Origin: Glandiceps talaboti
Taxonomy: Eukaryota; Hemichordata; Enteropneusta; Spengelidae
Assembly: GCF_964340395.1 (NCBI RefSeq)
Contig: NC_135571.1
Span: 750,001-790,000, forward strand
Length of the DNA stretch: 40,000 nt
Direction: 5' to 3'
A program made the position numbers and the translations under genes. Shown here piece by piece: positions 23,501-35,763 of this stretch. A model generated the notes under the pieces. That model saw only the letters and a list, made by a program, of their open reading frames with translations, searched no databases and was not told the DNA's origin. Position 1 is the first letter of the stretch. Every line of letters starts with the position of its first letter.

Positions 23501-24646
23501 ACTAAATATGTCAACATTTATGCTGTACCTAACCAAAAGGCAACTACTGTAGCCAGAAAGATATTTGGAGAATATATTGCAGAACATGGAGTATTTGAAA
23601 GATTTCACTCAGATCAGGGACGTAATTTTGAGTCCCAGGTGATGACAGAACTCTGTGCACTACTACAAATATATAAATCACGCACTACTCCATATCACCC
23701 GCAGTCGGACGGGATGGTCGAAAGGTTCAACCGGACTTTGGCGGAGATGTTGGCAAAATGTGTTGCACAGTATGGTGATGAGTGGGATGATCATATATCG
23801 AAGATGGCACTAGCTTATAATACAAGTGTTCATGAAAGCACAGGACAAACTCCATATTTTCTCAATCATGGGAGAGAAGCTAGACTACCAATAGATATAC
23901 TGTATGGAAGTACTCCAGATGAGGCAGTTGCGGCTCCTAGTACACATGCAAGGCGTGTTGTCACCAACTTGAAAACTGTCTTTCAACAGGTACGTGAAAC
24001 ATTGGGTAGATCGCAAAGAAGACAGAAGGTTGGGTATGATATATGGGCTCACCATCAACCATATGACGTTGGAGATAAAGTGTGGCTACATGACCCAAAG
24101 ACCAGAAGGGGTAGATGTCAGAAACTTAGATTGCCATGGGTTGGTCCATTTATAGTAAAGAAGAGAATATTGGGTCCAGATGGAGAGCCAGGTGTGGTAT
24201 ACCGCATACAACAGGAAGGACCCCACCGTAGGCGATTAGTGGTACATCACAATAGACTGAAACCATGTATAGACTTACAACGAGATGACCCACATTCACC
24301 ACCTTCAGTAAGTTTACAGAGACAAGGGGATAAGGAGAGTCAGAGGGAAATAGAAATTGAGAGTTCAATTCCTGCTCCTGGTGGCTATGTGATTATTCCT
24401 GGAAGGCAGCAGATTGAAAATGGGGAGGATGAGGATGTAAATGAGAGACTGAATGTAGCTGAAAACCAACATACTGGGGAGATGAGAGATGTGCCAGTAG
24501 TAGAAAATAATGTGCCAGAAGTAGAAAATAATGTGCCAGAATTGGAAGAAAATATATTGGATCCAGGGGAGAATGAACATGTGTTGCGCCCTCAGGTGAC
24601 AAGATCAGGACGGGTAACCAGAGTACCAGCAAGGTACACAGAGTAG
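20456..24646 (+). CDS. pol: Pol polyprotein (protease, reverse transcriptase, RNase H, integrase)
   Basis: Open without interruption from 20456, after a TAA at 20453; no ATG near its start, so probably made as Gag-Pol. Numbering from codon 20573 as 1: an aspartic protease with DTGA at 29-32 and a later ILGWDFF; reverse transcriptase with VDLCSGYWQV, MPFGLTNAP and catalytic YLDD at 480-483; RNase H with HADAS, YDKELFAIVWG and TDHKPL; integrase with an HHCC zinc-binding region from about residue 886 and a DD35E core at D955, D1014 and E1050; then a GPF motif (WVGPFIVKK). The C-terminal tail is acidic, with short VPEVENN-like repeats, and ends in a basic RSGRVTRVPARY motif. All catalytic residues are present, so it looks functional. 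Confidence 0.95.
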   Translation, partial: ETISATTTVYSIQTTGKLLAADVRGQPLAAEDGANTSQYLEQNRENPTDFTNMVMIVVGDTDVKAVVDTGAGISLISEEFRMKCHALRKKHLNPHVNLLATSLLGQKLDILGSIQTRVRIGSNELFHTMFVVRDMVNPVILGWDFFLQHGGQVDTEHCMLWINGQPVPFLRKSQLVPEICSAVANQTVTIPPRSEMPVTVRLQSATMGEPPPHGYTGILDPDEYFRDDRGLAVARTVSRVTNGVALVQVMNITEWPVDLHEDTPLGSFVATKTDEESYTVSRVYIYELCETKKPTATVSHVEISKNTSEMDSGIAKISLNDTAITEPQKRRVGNLLKEYSHVFSKNSMDRGRTHLVQHHIRTGNAAPIKQRPRRVPVHLQAEIQRQVKTMLENDVIEESNSPWASPVVLARKKDMSIRFCVDYRKVNSVTERDAHPLPRIDDTLDALSGSSLYSVVDLCSGYWQVEVHPDDRDKTAFTTGVGLYNFKVMPFGLTNAPPTFQRLMELVLAGLDWRTCLVYLDDIIIFSKDFEEHIQSLEEVFKRMGAAGLKLKPEKCKLFQGSVVFLGHKVSAEGISPDPDITERIRSYPTPTCVADVRRFLGLASYYRRFVKNFALIATPLHHLSEKEVKFVWSEDCSHAFQVLKTALVSPPILAYPDFTKTFYLHADASHSAVGVVLAQRHEGGEKVIAYASHALNKVERRWATYDKELFAIVWGIRHFRPYLCGAQFHVVTDHKPLVGLRDIKAGNDPTGRRERWAIELSMYDFTVKHRGGKYHSNADAMSRLNFKEGTDEEMSLEQEWCCPVLSTHGNNNSEVHQIQSTQVTNEASYSRLTGGNTLLDFKRGQQEDAVLQEVLSWLQTGKKPSKQHLKGKNWRLKALWHKVDSLQVVKGVICKKWSIYDGQRVRHLHLVPDAMVNTVLKELHDGAMSGHMGVKRTVERCRQRFYWPGMSQDVRRWVQSCQLCQRRKSPAPRARAPMQNISVTRPFEMVAADLNELPMSKKGNRYALVVMDYFTKYVNIYAVPNQKATTVARKIFGEYIAEHGVFERFHSDQGRNFESQVMTELCALLQIYKSRTTPYHPQSDGMVERFNRTLAEMLAKCVAQYGDEWDDHISKMALAYNTSVHESTGQTPYFLNHGREARLPIDILYGSTPDEAVAAPSTHARRVVTNLKTVFQQVRETLGRSQRRQKVGYDIWAHHQPYDVGDKVWLHDPKTRRGRCQKLRLPWVGPFIVKKRILGPDGEPGVVYRIQQEGPHRRRLVVHHNRLKPCIDLQRDDPHSPPSVSLQRQGDKESQREIEIESSIPAPGGYVIIPGRQQIENGEDEDVNERLNVAENQHTGEMRDVPVVENNVPEVENNVPELEENILDPGENEHVLRPQVTRSGRVTRVPARYTE
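20501..20546 (+). promoter_or_regulatory. candidate -1 ribosomal frameshift signal between gag and pol
   Basis: Pol is in the -1 frame and open from 20456. Within the overlap, G-GAA-AAC (20501-20507) permits a -1 slip: AAC to AAA in the A site, GAA to GGA with one U-G wobble in the P site. A 6-nt spacer (20508-20513) leads to a stem of CTGCTG (20514-20519) with CAGCAG (20541-20546), extended by ATG with CAT across a bulge. The heptamer is not a canonical X-XXY-YYZ. Confidence 0.45.
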
Positions 24647-25245
24647 AAGAGGAAAACAATATGATAAAATGTGTACTTTGAATGTGTTATCAAGGACAAT
24701 ATCCAGACTGTGACTAAAGTCAATATTGTGTGTTTTGACGGACCCCTACCAGGACATTGCCACTTGGACATTGTGCGGAGAATAATATGTACTACCAATA
24801 ATAGGATATCAATGTGTAATTACTGGTTTACATTACCTGATGCCGTCCATGGATTTATTGTTAATTGTGTAAAGTTTGCTGGATTATGGTGCATGCTGCT
24901 GTCCTTGGATTTATTGTGATTTGTGCACACATGTTGGATTATAATAAAACTTTCTATACGCTAGTCTGTATGTACTGGATGTACTCCGATCATGTATTTG
25001 AACATACGGGTAACTTTTGAACAATGCAGAACTTACTCTAAAGAATAAGAGAAACTGATTGACCAGAATACTTGTCAAGTTGTAAATATATATATATATA
25101 AAAAAAAAAAAAAAAAAAAAAAAAAATGAAAAATGTAGAGTCCTTATTAGTATATCTAGCGAAGTACGTTTATTCACCTTGATGAAATGAACAATGAACA
25201 GTCATATGAAGTTCTAAAGTTTAGTGTCCAGGAGAACACTCTTTT
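24647..25245 (+). other. 3' non-coding region of the retrotransposon
   Basis: No envelope-like or other convincing frame. Contains an AATAAA at 24943-24948 and a (TA)n followed by about 27 A residues (25087-25126), both upstream of the right LTR. The internal A-tract may be slippage or a trace of an older insertion. Confidence 0.7.
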
Positions 25246-25257
25246 GGTGGGGAGTGA
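25246..25257 (+). promoter_or_regulatory. polypurine tract
   Basis: GGTGGGGAGTGA directly abuts the right LTR, the position from which plus-strand DNA synthesis is primed. One T interrupts the purines. Confidence 0.75.
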
Positions 25258-25484
25258 TGTAGCAAACAAAAGGTTAATCACTGTATGACGTTAGGGGCGC
25301 TAGGCCTGACTGAACATTAACAGACATGCGCAGACGGGGAAACCCCGTAGACAGACGTGAACTAACTGTTGTTTTGGTGTATTACGTTGGCGGAGGCGCC
25401 CCGTTCAAACTGTTGAAGTGTAATATTATTTGACGTACTTGTGTGTGAGAATAAAGACTTTATACCCAACTACAACGTGTTATA
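25258..25484 (+). repeat. 3' LTR
   Basis: Identical to the left LTR over all 227 bp; followed by CGTA (25485-25488). It lies about 0.7 kb upstream of, and on the same strand as, the RASL11-like start codon. Confidence 0.95.
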
Positions 25485-25488
25485 CGTA

Positions 25489-26180
25489 TAATGGATCCTT
25501 AGTTTTACAGACAATATTATTTGTCATCTCTTGATCATAAATTCTTTCTGCTGTGCTGTTTTCTTCACTGTTTGTTTATGAGTTGAAACTTTCTTGAATT
25601 TTCTCTTTTCGTAAAAAAACCACAAATGTTTGTAATCATACCATTTGTTCCAAGCACGAGAGAGTCTGTAGAATATGCTTTGATGTGAAGTGCGCCCTCA
25701 TGGTTAGCAATAAGGAGTTAAAGTCTACAGCTTTATAAAAAAGGAGCTAACATTAAAGAAACTCAATAGTGCGTTGACAAAAGAGGCTTGATATTGTACG
25801 CCGAATGATTGTCATCCATAAAACGTAGGTGGGTTCACAGAAGTTGACCCAAATGGCGTTTATTGATTATTGCTCTACTGAAACAAATACTGCATGAAGA
25901 TTATGTTCCAATTTTAGTACGAATCCGCTTTCCTGCCAAGATTCTATTCAGGGTTGGAATACAGCACAAGCCATTACATATTGTCAGCACGGTAAACAAT
26001 CTGCGAAGTCGTTGACCCTTGCAACGTTTATTCTGTCAACTACAGAATCAAAATCGATGAACCGATGAAATGCGTTGGGTCTAGTGTTATAGCGGTGGGT
26101 TTCACATCTCAGGCGGCGGTCGGTCTACGACTTGAGGTGGCTATCTGCCAGGAATCGAATCCGTCGACAAGTCCTACAAA
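25489..26180. other. 5' flank of the RASL11-like gene
   Basis: Expected to contain the promoter and 5' UTR. I see no clear TATA box. An in-frame TGA at 26133 closes the frame upstream of the ATG. Confidence 0.5.
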
Positions 26181-29100
26181 ATGACGAGTTATATACAGAA
26201 CGGTCGGAGACTTTCAAGGGCCAAAGTTGCGGTTCTTGGCGGTGGTGGTTGCGGTAAAACAGGTAAGAAAAGTAACTGAAAATGACGAAGAGTTTTATGG
26301 ATGTAGACCGACAATATCCGAGTCACATAAGACGAGTAATCTGATAGATTAATATAAGTACTCACAATTTACAACTGGGCAAATTTACCATTCATATACT
26401 GCACACTACATGTATGGATTATCTCGCAGGAGTTTACCTAAAGTGCCAAAAGCCGAAGTCGAATATTATTGTGGACGTTAAGATTAAATGATAGTAATTA
26501 ACATGTGAACGTTGTAGCCGCACTCTAGTACTCGCATCAAAATTAGACAGGCCAAGGTCTCACTAAAATCTATACAGTTCACGCAAGGTCATCCTGAGGT
26601 CAATCCGCTACATGTAGTTAATTGATTTATTTGACAGGTATAGAGCAATGTGTGTTTACTGTGCATGGTTACATCATGATACACAATCTGGATGGAGTCC
26701 ATACATCCAAACTAAAGGACGATACAACATTACAGTTTTAAGCAAACACTAGTCTAGATCGAAGATTACAAGTTTAGCAAAAACCTTGACAAGCAAGTAC
26801 TTAACATACATTTTATACAGAGGTGGACATATTGTCAACTTAAAAGTTGCTTTAAAGTTTTTATTACTTTTTTCTGATTTGTTTATCTGTTTCCAACAAA
26901 GACTTTACTTTCTTTACATGAAATGTAAGTGAACGGATTTTATGACAGTTTGTGGAAAGACTGCCTATGAGGCAAAACTGATCGATTATTAGATTATGTG
27001 ATGGGTGTCCCATCTCTAGTCTCTAACTATCAGTGACGATTTTAGTAAAACTATGATAAAAAGTCTTATTTTTGTATGATAAACAACCAATGTGTTGTTT
27101 GATAAAAGAGGATTTTGACGCGCTTTAATTTATGAGAACGAAATGTCGGTAGTTGATTAAATTGAATTTTTAACAAAATCGATGATTGTTATTTTAATGA
27201 AATAGTTGCTAGGATACCGCGTACATTATGTCCTCTCAGTGCACTAAAAACCAAACACGATGCGTATCTACATACTATAGTATCCGAATTTCAGATAACA
27301 ACATCATCGAAACGAAAACAAACAAATATGATCAAATTTTCATTTGAGTTCACCCCTGCCCTTTTTCGTGTGTTAGTAGAGAATGCAAAATTGTTATTTC
27401 TGGACCTCAATTTGGGCGGCAAACTTGCAAGTGCTGAAGATACTGAGCTGACTTGTTTTCACGTTAAATGAATGTTGATAAATTTTGTTTATAAAGTAAT
27501 AAATCCGCGCCAAGAATATCTTGCCCGAGGTCTGTGTTAATATGTGACCTAATCTCAGACAGTAATTTAGTCCTGTTTTACAACAAACTTTACAAACAAT
27601 ACCCGTTAAAACCCCTTTGGAGGCAATATATGTCAGTCGAAAAGTACGTAGCTGAGGTGATTAAATATCATGTACACATAGGCTCGCTTGGTATAAACTG
27701 AGACGGGAATGGGTTTTTTTTCCAGTTAATTGGTATCCCATTATTCCTGTTTAGAGCTCTGTGATTGGTTAGATACGATTCACTGTATTATGATACAGCC
27801 CTGTGATTGGTTAGATACGATTCACTGTATTATGATACTGATAGTGACTGAAATACCCCTGTAAGAATAGTTCAAAATGTAACAAAAATATTTTAAGTTA
27901 TAATTCACAGACCGTGCATGCCCCGGCCCCTTTAAATACGCGGTCAAACTGCAAAAAAACGACTTGTGCTGGTATGATAACCGTTTCTGTCCGAGTGTCT
28001 ACACAGCTGTCAACGCTAAATATTCATGTACATGTGTTATTTCAGTTCACCATTCCTCATGTCTAAATTTAGATGGAATTCAATAAACGTTATACAGACG
28101 GAAACCCACTGTGCTAGCCTAGTGCCAGTAGTGGTAGTACGGAAACCCACTGTGCTAGCCTAGTGCCAGTAGTGGTAGTACGGAAACCCACTGTGCTAGC
28201 CTAGTGCCAGTAGTGGTAGTACGGAAACCCACTGTGCTAGCCTAGTGTCAGTAGTGGTAGTACGGAAACCCACTGTGCAAGCCTAGTGCCAGTAGTGGTA
28301 GTACGGAAACCCACTGTGCTAGCCTAGTGCCAGTAGTGGTAGTACGGAAACCCACTGTGCTAGCCTAGTGCCAGTAGTGGTAGTACGGAAACCCACTGTG
28401 CTAGCCTAGTGCCAGTAGTGGTAGTATGGAAACCCACTGTGCAAGCCTAGTGGCAGTAGTGGTAGTACGGAAACCCACTGTGCTAGCCTAGAGCCAGTAG
28501 TGGTAGTATGGAAACCCACTGTGCTAGCCTAGTGCCAGTAGTGGTAGTACAGAAACCCACTGTGCTAGCCTAGTGCCAGTAGTGGTAGTACGGAAACCCA
28601 CTGTGCTAGCCTAGTGCCAGTAGTGGTAGTACAGAAACCCACTGTGCTAGCCTAGTGCCAGTAGTGGTAGTACAGAAACCCACTGTGCTAGCCTAGTGCC
28701 AGTAGTGGTAGTACAGAAACCCACTGTGCTAGCCTAGTGTCAGTAGTGGTAGTACGGAAACCCACTGTGCTAGCCTAGTGCCAGTAGTGGTAGTACGGAA
28801 ACCCACTGTGCTAGCCTAGTGCCAGTAGTGGTAGTACGGAAACCCATTGTGCTAGCCTAGTGGCAGTAGTGGTAGTACGGAAACCCACTGTGCTAGCCTA
28901 GTGCCAGTAGTGGTAGTATGGAAACCCACTGTGCTAGCCTAGTGGCAGTAGTGATAGTACGGAAACCCACTGTGCTAGCCTAGAGCCAGTAGTGGTAGTA
29001 TGGAAACCCACTGTGCTAGCCTAGTGGCAGTAGTGGTAGTACGGAAACCCACTGTGCTAGCCTAGAGCCAGTAGTGGTAGTACCGGTCAATATTTGCATA

Positions 29101-31628
29101 GTGGAACCCAATATGTGTTTTACTAAACTGTTTGTTAATTTAGAAGTAGGCGACATGACGGATTATACAGACTAGGATCTCGGTGTGTAAAAACGCTTTC
29201 ACCCCATCAGTAACTTTCTTTACATCAAATTTGTACACATAAGTAGAAGGACTTTAAAACACTGCTGGCGACGTTTCTGTCTGGGAGCGTGACTGAAAGG
29301 TATACGTATATACACTAAAATACAAGGGGTCGTCTAACATCTTTATTTTCGCAGCATAATTTCAGTGCTGACATCTTTTCAAGTTACAACATCAACTTAA
29401 CTAAAACCTCTGACGTCATTCTTACATAGTTTGACATTTTACATTTGATATTTGTAGGCATGAGAACGACATATTTGAGAAAAGCAAACAAAAATAAAAC
29501 CACAGTCAACTTGTAAAAAACTTTGTTTTAATAACGCAAACGTTAAAGTCCTATCGAATTGAACTTTTGTTCCAAACACACGACGGGCGATACAAACTTC
29601 CAGATACCTATAAAAGATTCCTTACCACGTGTCAACCTTAAGGTCGCATGTTCTTAATAGTAACCATATCTATTGACAAAAACTGAGGTGGGCTGCAGTC
29701 GAAAATTTCAGGAGTTCAATTCGATAAACATGTTTTATCAAAAAACCAGATGAATTTTCATTCTGTTGTCGAACACCATGACAACGAATAATTTGCTTAT
29801 CCACCTTTGAAAGCAAAATGTAATCCATGTGTACGTGTACAGGAGTTTCTCTGCGCATGCCTCAACGATCTCAGTTGTGAGTTATTTTCCTTCTAATTGG
29901 TGGCAAAATATATCAAACGTATAATACAATCTTGTGACGTTTGGCTTTACGAATGGAAGAATATCTAAATATCATTCCCAACATTGGGTTTCTTTCAACA
30001 ATGAAAATATCAGTGACCTACGGGGCCTTGTCAATGCGAGTCGAATTTAACGCGAAGAAGAGTAGTGACAAAACCCGTTGGTCATGAGTATTTTCTGGAA
30101 GAATATGAAAAACATTGGAAAATGATACCCACACAAAATATCGATATCTCTTTTGAACGTTTGTACGCATATTTCGAAACAATTAATGTAGACATGTTTT
30201 TTTGCACAGTGAGATAGAACGAATGTTGTAAAAATGTAATATTTTTCACTCAATGACATTCAACTTTGCTTGCACGTGGTAAAGAGTAGTAAAAGTATAG
30301 GTAATGGTGAGTTGAGATGTTCCCTTAGACTTAGGACAGCAACAAAGTGCCTTATTGTATGTTCGCGATACTTGTTCGTAAAGCAACAGTTGTTCACCGT
30401 ATACGGGCCATTGAGTTGTCGGTAATACTATACGTACAACTACTCTAAATCGCAATGCACTATTGAAAGACATCAATGGTTTTAGTTTGCAGTGTTTGTT
30501 AGTCTTCTTTCCGAAAACTGTGCCAATCAGAGCACCAAAACAAAGATGGCATTGACCTGCCGTGTGAACGTTCGTTTTGATCAATATTGTTATATTCGCA
30601 GTGGAACATTCGAATGACAAAATGTGGTAAATCAAAAACAGAATTTGAATGGTTTCTCTTTTCCCGCCACTGTTTTCGTTGTTAATTTACGCGTACAGAC
30701 CTGAAATGGCCTATAAACTACTATATTATTAAAAACGTTATTGTTCATGATGTATGAATTTCATTACAGTTTGAATTATTTGTCGCTGTCATGAAAATAA
30801 TGAATAAATTGAATCAGTAGAGCAGATTTCTCTGCACATTGTACATAAATCTAGGAAATTCCTGTGCACGTCGTAAGTCAGCAGACATGAATATGTATTA
30901 GATGGGTCCCACAAATGAGGCAATGCTGGACCACTGTTCGGACAATGAATGTGTGACAAGTTTCAATTTGGCGTTTCTTCAAGTTGGCAATCACGTAAAC
31001 ATTTATGTTACCTGAAATCATGAAACTAGTCTCCAGAACTAGAACCCAACGTTTTGAGAAAATCTCTTCATTTCCTAGAGTTGCCGTCCACATGTAACAA
31101 CAATACTTAGTTTGTGTAAGCACAGTTCTGGACTGTTATAATTACATTAGTTAAAGTCGCTGAGGAAAAAGCAATATTCCCACTTTACCAGTATTTTGAC
31201 GTCTTCAGGCAGATACTTTGTCGTCCATTTGTTTTTACTCCAGTGTTGTTTACACCTGCCATTTCTTCCTTCTTTTACAGCACTTACAGTACGTTATCTC
31301 ACCAGACGGTATATCGGTGAATATGCTAAAAATACAGGTAAGATAAAGAATGGTTACTGAATTAGAACTGTCAAAATATATATAATATTCAGTAGTTTTT
31401 ATTACACATTCCATTTATTTATTTATTTTGATATCTAATTTGAATAGTGTTGCTATGGAGAATATTATTCCAAGAATTAATAAGACAGTAAAATACAGTT
31501 ACTTTGGAAACGAATGTGACACATTTATTGATGACAAAATGCAGAGATAGGAAGAGAAGATTGCAACAGGGAAAGAGAACAAGAGACATTCTGAAAGAGA
31601 CAGGTACATGTTTAGAAATAGATTCGTC

Positions 31629-31714
<86 letters not shown>

Positions 31715-33045
31715 AAGGAAAGTACTGCTTTGAAACAGTTAGATTCGGTAGTCATCTGCCAGAGAGAGAGGGAAACAGTTCTGTTGTAGTCGTCTGCCAG
31801 TGAGAGAGGAAAGTACTACTTTGAAACAGTTAGACTGTAGTCGAAATGCTGTAAGCATGAGACTATGCCGGATCTAGGAAGATTATGCATTCGGGTGACA
31901 CTAATATTTGTGTTGGTCTTAAAGGCATTGTATTGTAAATAACGCCGAATAGACCACAAGTAGACGAGTAAACACTATAGACTTAAGATATACATTTCAC
32001 CACTACAAATAAAGTGTATTTAACAGGTATATAAACATCAAAACGAGGCTGTATTGGTGGTTTTATGGAGAAGATTAGTTTAATGAGATAATTTATTAAA
32101 AATCACAATAGTGGAGTAAGAAATATATAAATTCCGTGGTTGCCTAGTCAAGCCGAATATATGGCCTGGCTTACTACTGTCACCCCAACTAGACCAATAC
32201 ACGTACGTTGACTGTCATATACGTCTTTTGCTGTATAGCAGACGAAACGATTGTCTATTAATAGAACATGTAGATGTGGTATATTTTTAACTCTGATGTC
32301 GACATATAATAAGTTATGACAACAGAGTGACATAATATCCAGACAATGTGTACACACTGTATGACTTCATGAACACGTGTAGAACATGTGCCTAGAAATT
32401 CTATATTTTACAAATAATACAGTTGTTTTGGTAGTCAGTGTTAGTTTACAACTCAGTGTTATTTGTTTGATAAATGTTAGTAGCCAGACTTGCCACCTTG
32501 AATATCACATTGTAAGGCATTCCTCAGATGTATTAGTTTAGATCCTATAGCCGTCGACGTTCTCTACGATTACTATCCTCTCCACTTATTGTAGTGATCG
32601 TAACATGTATAGACATACAGACGTTTCCCACTATCAGAGTTTACTATAGTGGTTTAGTTCGTGTCTCAAACTATACATCGCGTGTGTACGTTTGGCTGCT
32701 TCAAGGCCCTATAAAGCATAAATACGTGATGCGAGACCCAGTAGATGAATGTATCAAAGTGTGCCACGATAAATTAGACCAAAACATTTCAATGATTTTA
32801 TTGACGTATTTAAGTCACTAATTGGTGGACTAGATACTTTCTGAGGGCACTGTAAAACTTATGTTAGCGGATATGAATCTAACAATGTCGACCTGACCTT
32901 GAGAGCACGTTACTAAGTAATGAATTCAATGAGATCAAACAAAAAACATTGTGGTATTCATTCTGTATGGTGATTCATTCTTTGATTTCATTAACACCAA
33001 CACAACTAGGTGATGAAAGTTGAGGACAGATTATCTATCTATCTA

Positions 33046-33108
<63 letters not shown>

Positions 33109-33123
33109 CCCTCCCTCCCTCCC

Positions 33124-33197
<74 letters not shown>

Positions 33198-33383
33198 CAT
33201 CCACCATCCATCCATCCACCCACCCATCCACGCACCCACCCACCTACCTACCTACCTATCTATATTTATCTATATCTAGCCTAGTAGTTATCTAGATATA
33301 TAGATATATAGATAGTTATCCACCCATCCACCCACCTAACAATTTGTCTGTTATCTGTAGAGTTATTTCATGAAGGTGTGGTA

Positions 33384-33470
<87 letters not shown>

Positions 33471-33547
33471 CAGATACATATAGGCACAGAAACAATTATG
33501 CACCAATGTGACATAACGGTTGTCAAGACACACATGTATTAATAATT

Positions 33548-33602
<55 letters not shown>

Positions 33603-33678
33603 TGTCAGTCATGATCAGACAGACAGACATACGGACGGACGGAGACATACAGAGACAGACAGACATACAGACAGACAT

Positions 33679-33723
<45 letters not shown>

Positions 33724-33734
33724 TATACACAGCA

Positions 33735-33789
<55 letters not shown>

Positions 33790-35648
33790 TACAGGGAAAG
33801 GGGGAAGGAAAGAAATTGTGAAAGATACACAGCTAGGGAGAAGGGACGGAAGGAAAAATTGTCAACCTGTACAGATTTATCACATGTTTCTCTGCACTAT
33901 ATGTTAGAATGTTATGTCCAAATCGCACTGAACATACATCATGTATTTCAGGTGTCCGTAAATCTCAACATTCCAATATCTGTAAAATACATCGAGTTTG
34001 AACAGCGCTAATCTTAAAACGGTTTTGCGCATCGAAAATTTACACTGGTTGCTAAGGTGATAGTCTAGTTCATTATCGTTACCATTTACACCTCCACTCA
34101 CAGTCTAGTTCCTATACAGTATCGTACCATTTACACCTCCACTCACATAGTCTAGTTCCTATACAGTATCGTACCATTTACACCTCCACTCACAGTGGTT
34201 TATCCAGATCAAACCGGTGACATCATACACATCATACACCGTACTCTTAATCGAGTCGTCAAGGCCCCATCAACCTCCTGATAATTTTATCAACTATCTA
34301 TAACAAATATTATGTTAGCTTACACAAAGTGGTGTGGTAAAATTGGATGCTGAGCATATGTTGATGTTGACTGTGTGTTCATTTCAATGTCAAATCCCTG
34401 TAAGCAAACAAGTTAGTATATACTTGCTATGTAGATGTAAAAAATAGCAATACCATGCCAGAATATAAGCACAAGTTGAGTTTATAAACTTTTCACTCAA
34501 GCGAAAATAATGCTCTGCTTAAACTTAGAACTATTTTTAGACTAGCATTCAACGGTGCATACAGTCCATGTCAATGTAAGCATTCTACGGTGCATCATAC
34601 TGTCCATGTCAATGTAAGCATTCTACTGTCCATGTCAATGTACGCATTCTATGACATCCAGACATTGTTAGAACAGTTCATTTCATAGTAAGGATTTCCT
34701 CGACATTATTATCACGTCATCGGATTATTTATATGATATATTGTTCATACCAGGGTTGAGTTCAATTGCAAGTGATGGTTGAGTGTACATATATGTTTCA
34801 GTAAATACCGAATACTTCGAGCACCTTTTAATACGCAGCACAAATTAATCCTAATCATGGATAATACTCATTTTGTGTTCCTTGAATTCAAAGAAGGTAT
34901 ATAGGTCTAAATTAGATACCATTTTTTCAGATGTTTTATCATGATAAACTTTGATACCATCTCACCTTGCTAGTATGCTATAAATCCACGATATCAAACA
35001 GGTTAAAAAAATAAAGTGCATCACGTTTGGTTCACACGTGTTGCTACGTAACGGTGATATTTGTACATCAACACGATTTAGGATCATAATGATCACAGGG
35101 TCACGTCATTGACCTTTGACCTTTACTAACACAACAATAAGACTGAGTCGTGATACTAAGGTATTCAAATAGCACGGAGCCGTTATAGTCTATGCAATGT
35201 TTGTTTATATAAACATGCATTTAGATTTTCATGACTCAAATTTTAGAATTTTCAGATGTTTATGTTCCCATACCGGAAGTTTATTGGCGCGTAAAAATAC
35301 CATCGTTTCTTTCATCCATTTTCATTCTTCTTTAGGTTTGTCGATGACGTATAAAAGTAAAGTAGCTGTTGACAATGAAGAAATAAACCTCGAGATTCTC
35401 GACACAGATCTTCCCGTAAGTAGTAGTACGCCCTCATGCGAACGACTCTCGTATACCTTTGTTTTCATGATACGAAATAAGGAAAACAAAGATGTGTTTT
35501 TATTTTGTGACATCGTGTTCTGAACTTCAGGCGTATGACACTACCATACGATATGTATTCGTTTATTTATATATTTATGTATTTATTTATTTGCCTGTCT
35601 TTCTCTATCAATATATACATATATGTTTAACATATGTCTATCCGAGTT

Positions 35649-35701
<53 letters not shown>

Positions 35702-35712
35702 TTTTCGATCAG

Positions 35713-35763
<51 letters not shown>

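Larger units (their letters stand above)
19261..25484 (+). mobile_element. complete Ty3/Gypsy-type LTR retrotransposon
   Basis: A 6,224-bp element with identical 227-bp LTRs, a target duplication, primer binding site, gag, pol in the order protease, reverse transcriptase, RNase H, integrase, and a purine tract before the right LTR. The integrase-after-RT order places it in Ty3/Gypsy (Metaviridae). There is no envelope-like frame between pol and the right LTR, and no chromodomain after the integrase. LTR identity and intact frames imply a very recent insertion. The clade within Ty3/Gypsy is not resolved here. Confidence 0.97.

Noticed and set aside
24671-24919. Possible envelope-like frame between pol and the right LTR
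   Set aside because: Only 82 codons, with no signal peptide, membrane anchor or glycoprotein features.
28098-29081. CRISPR-like array
   Set aside because: The units are contiguous 41-bp repeats with no unique spacers, and the context is a eukaryotic intron.
30246-30635. 129-codon minus-strand frame in RASL11-like intron 1
   Set aside because: The first ATG lies well inside it, no domain is recognisable, and no splice or promoter signals support it.
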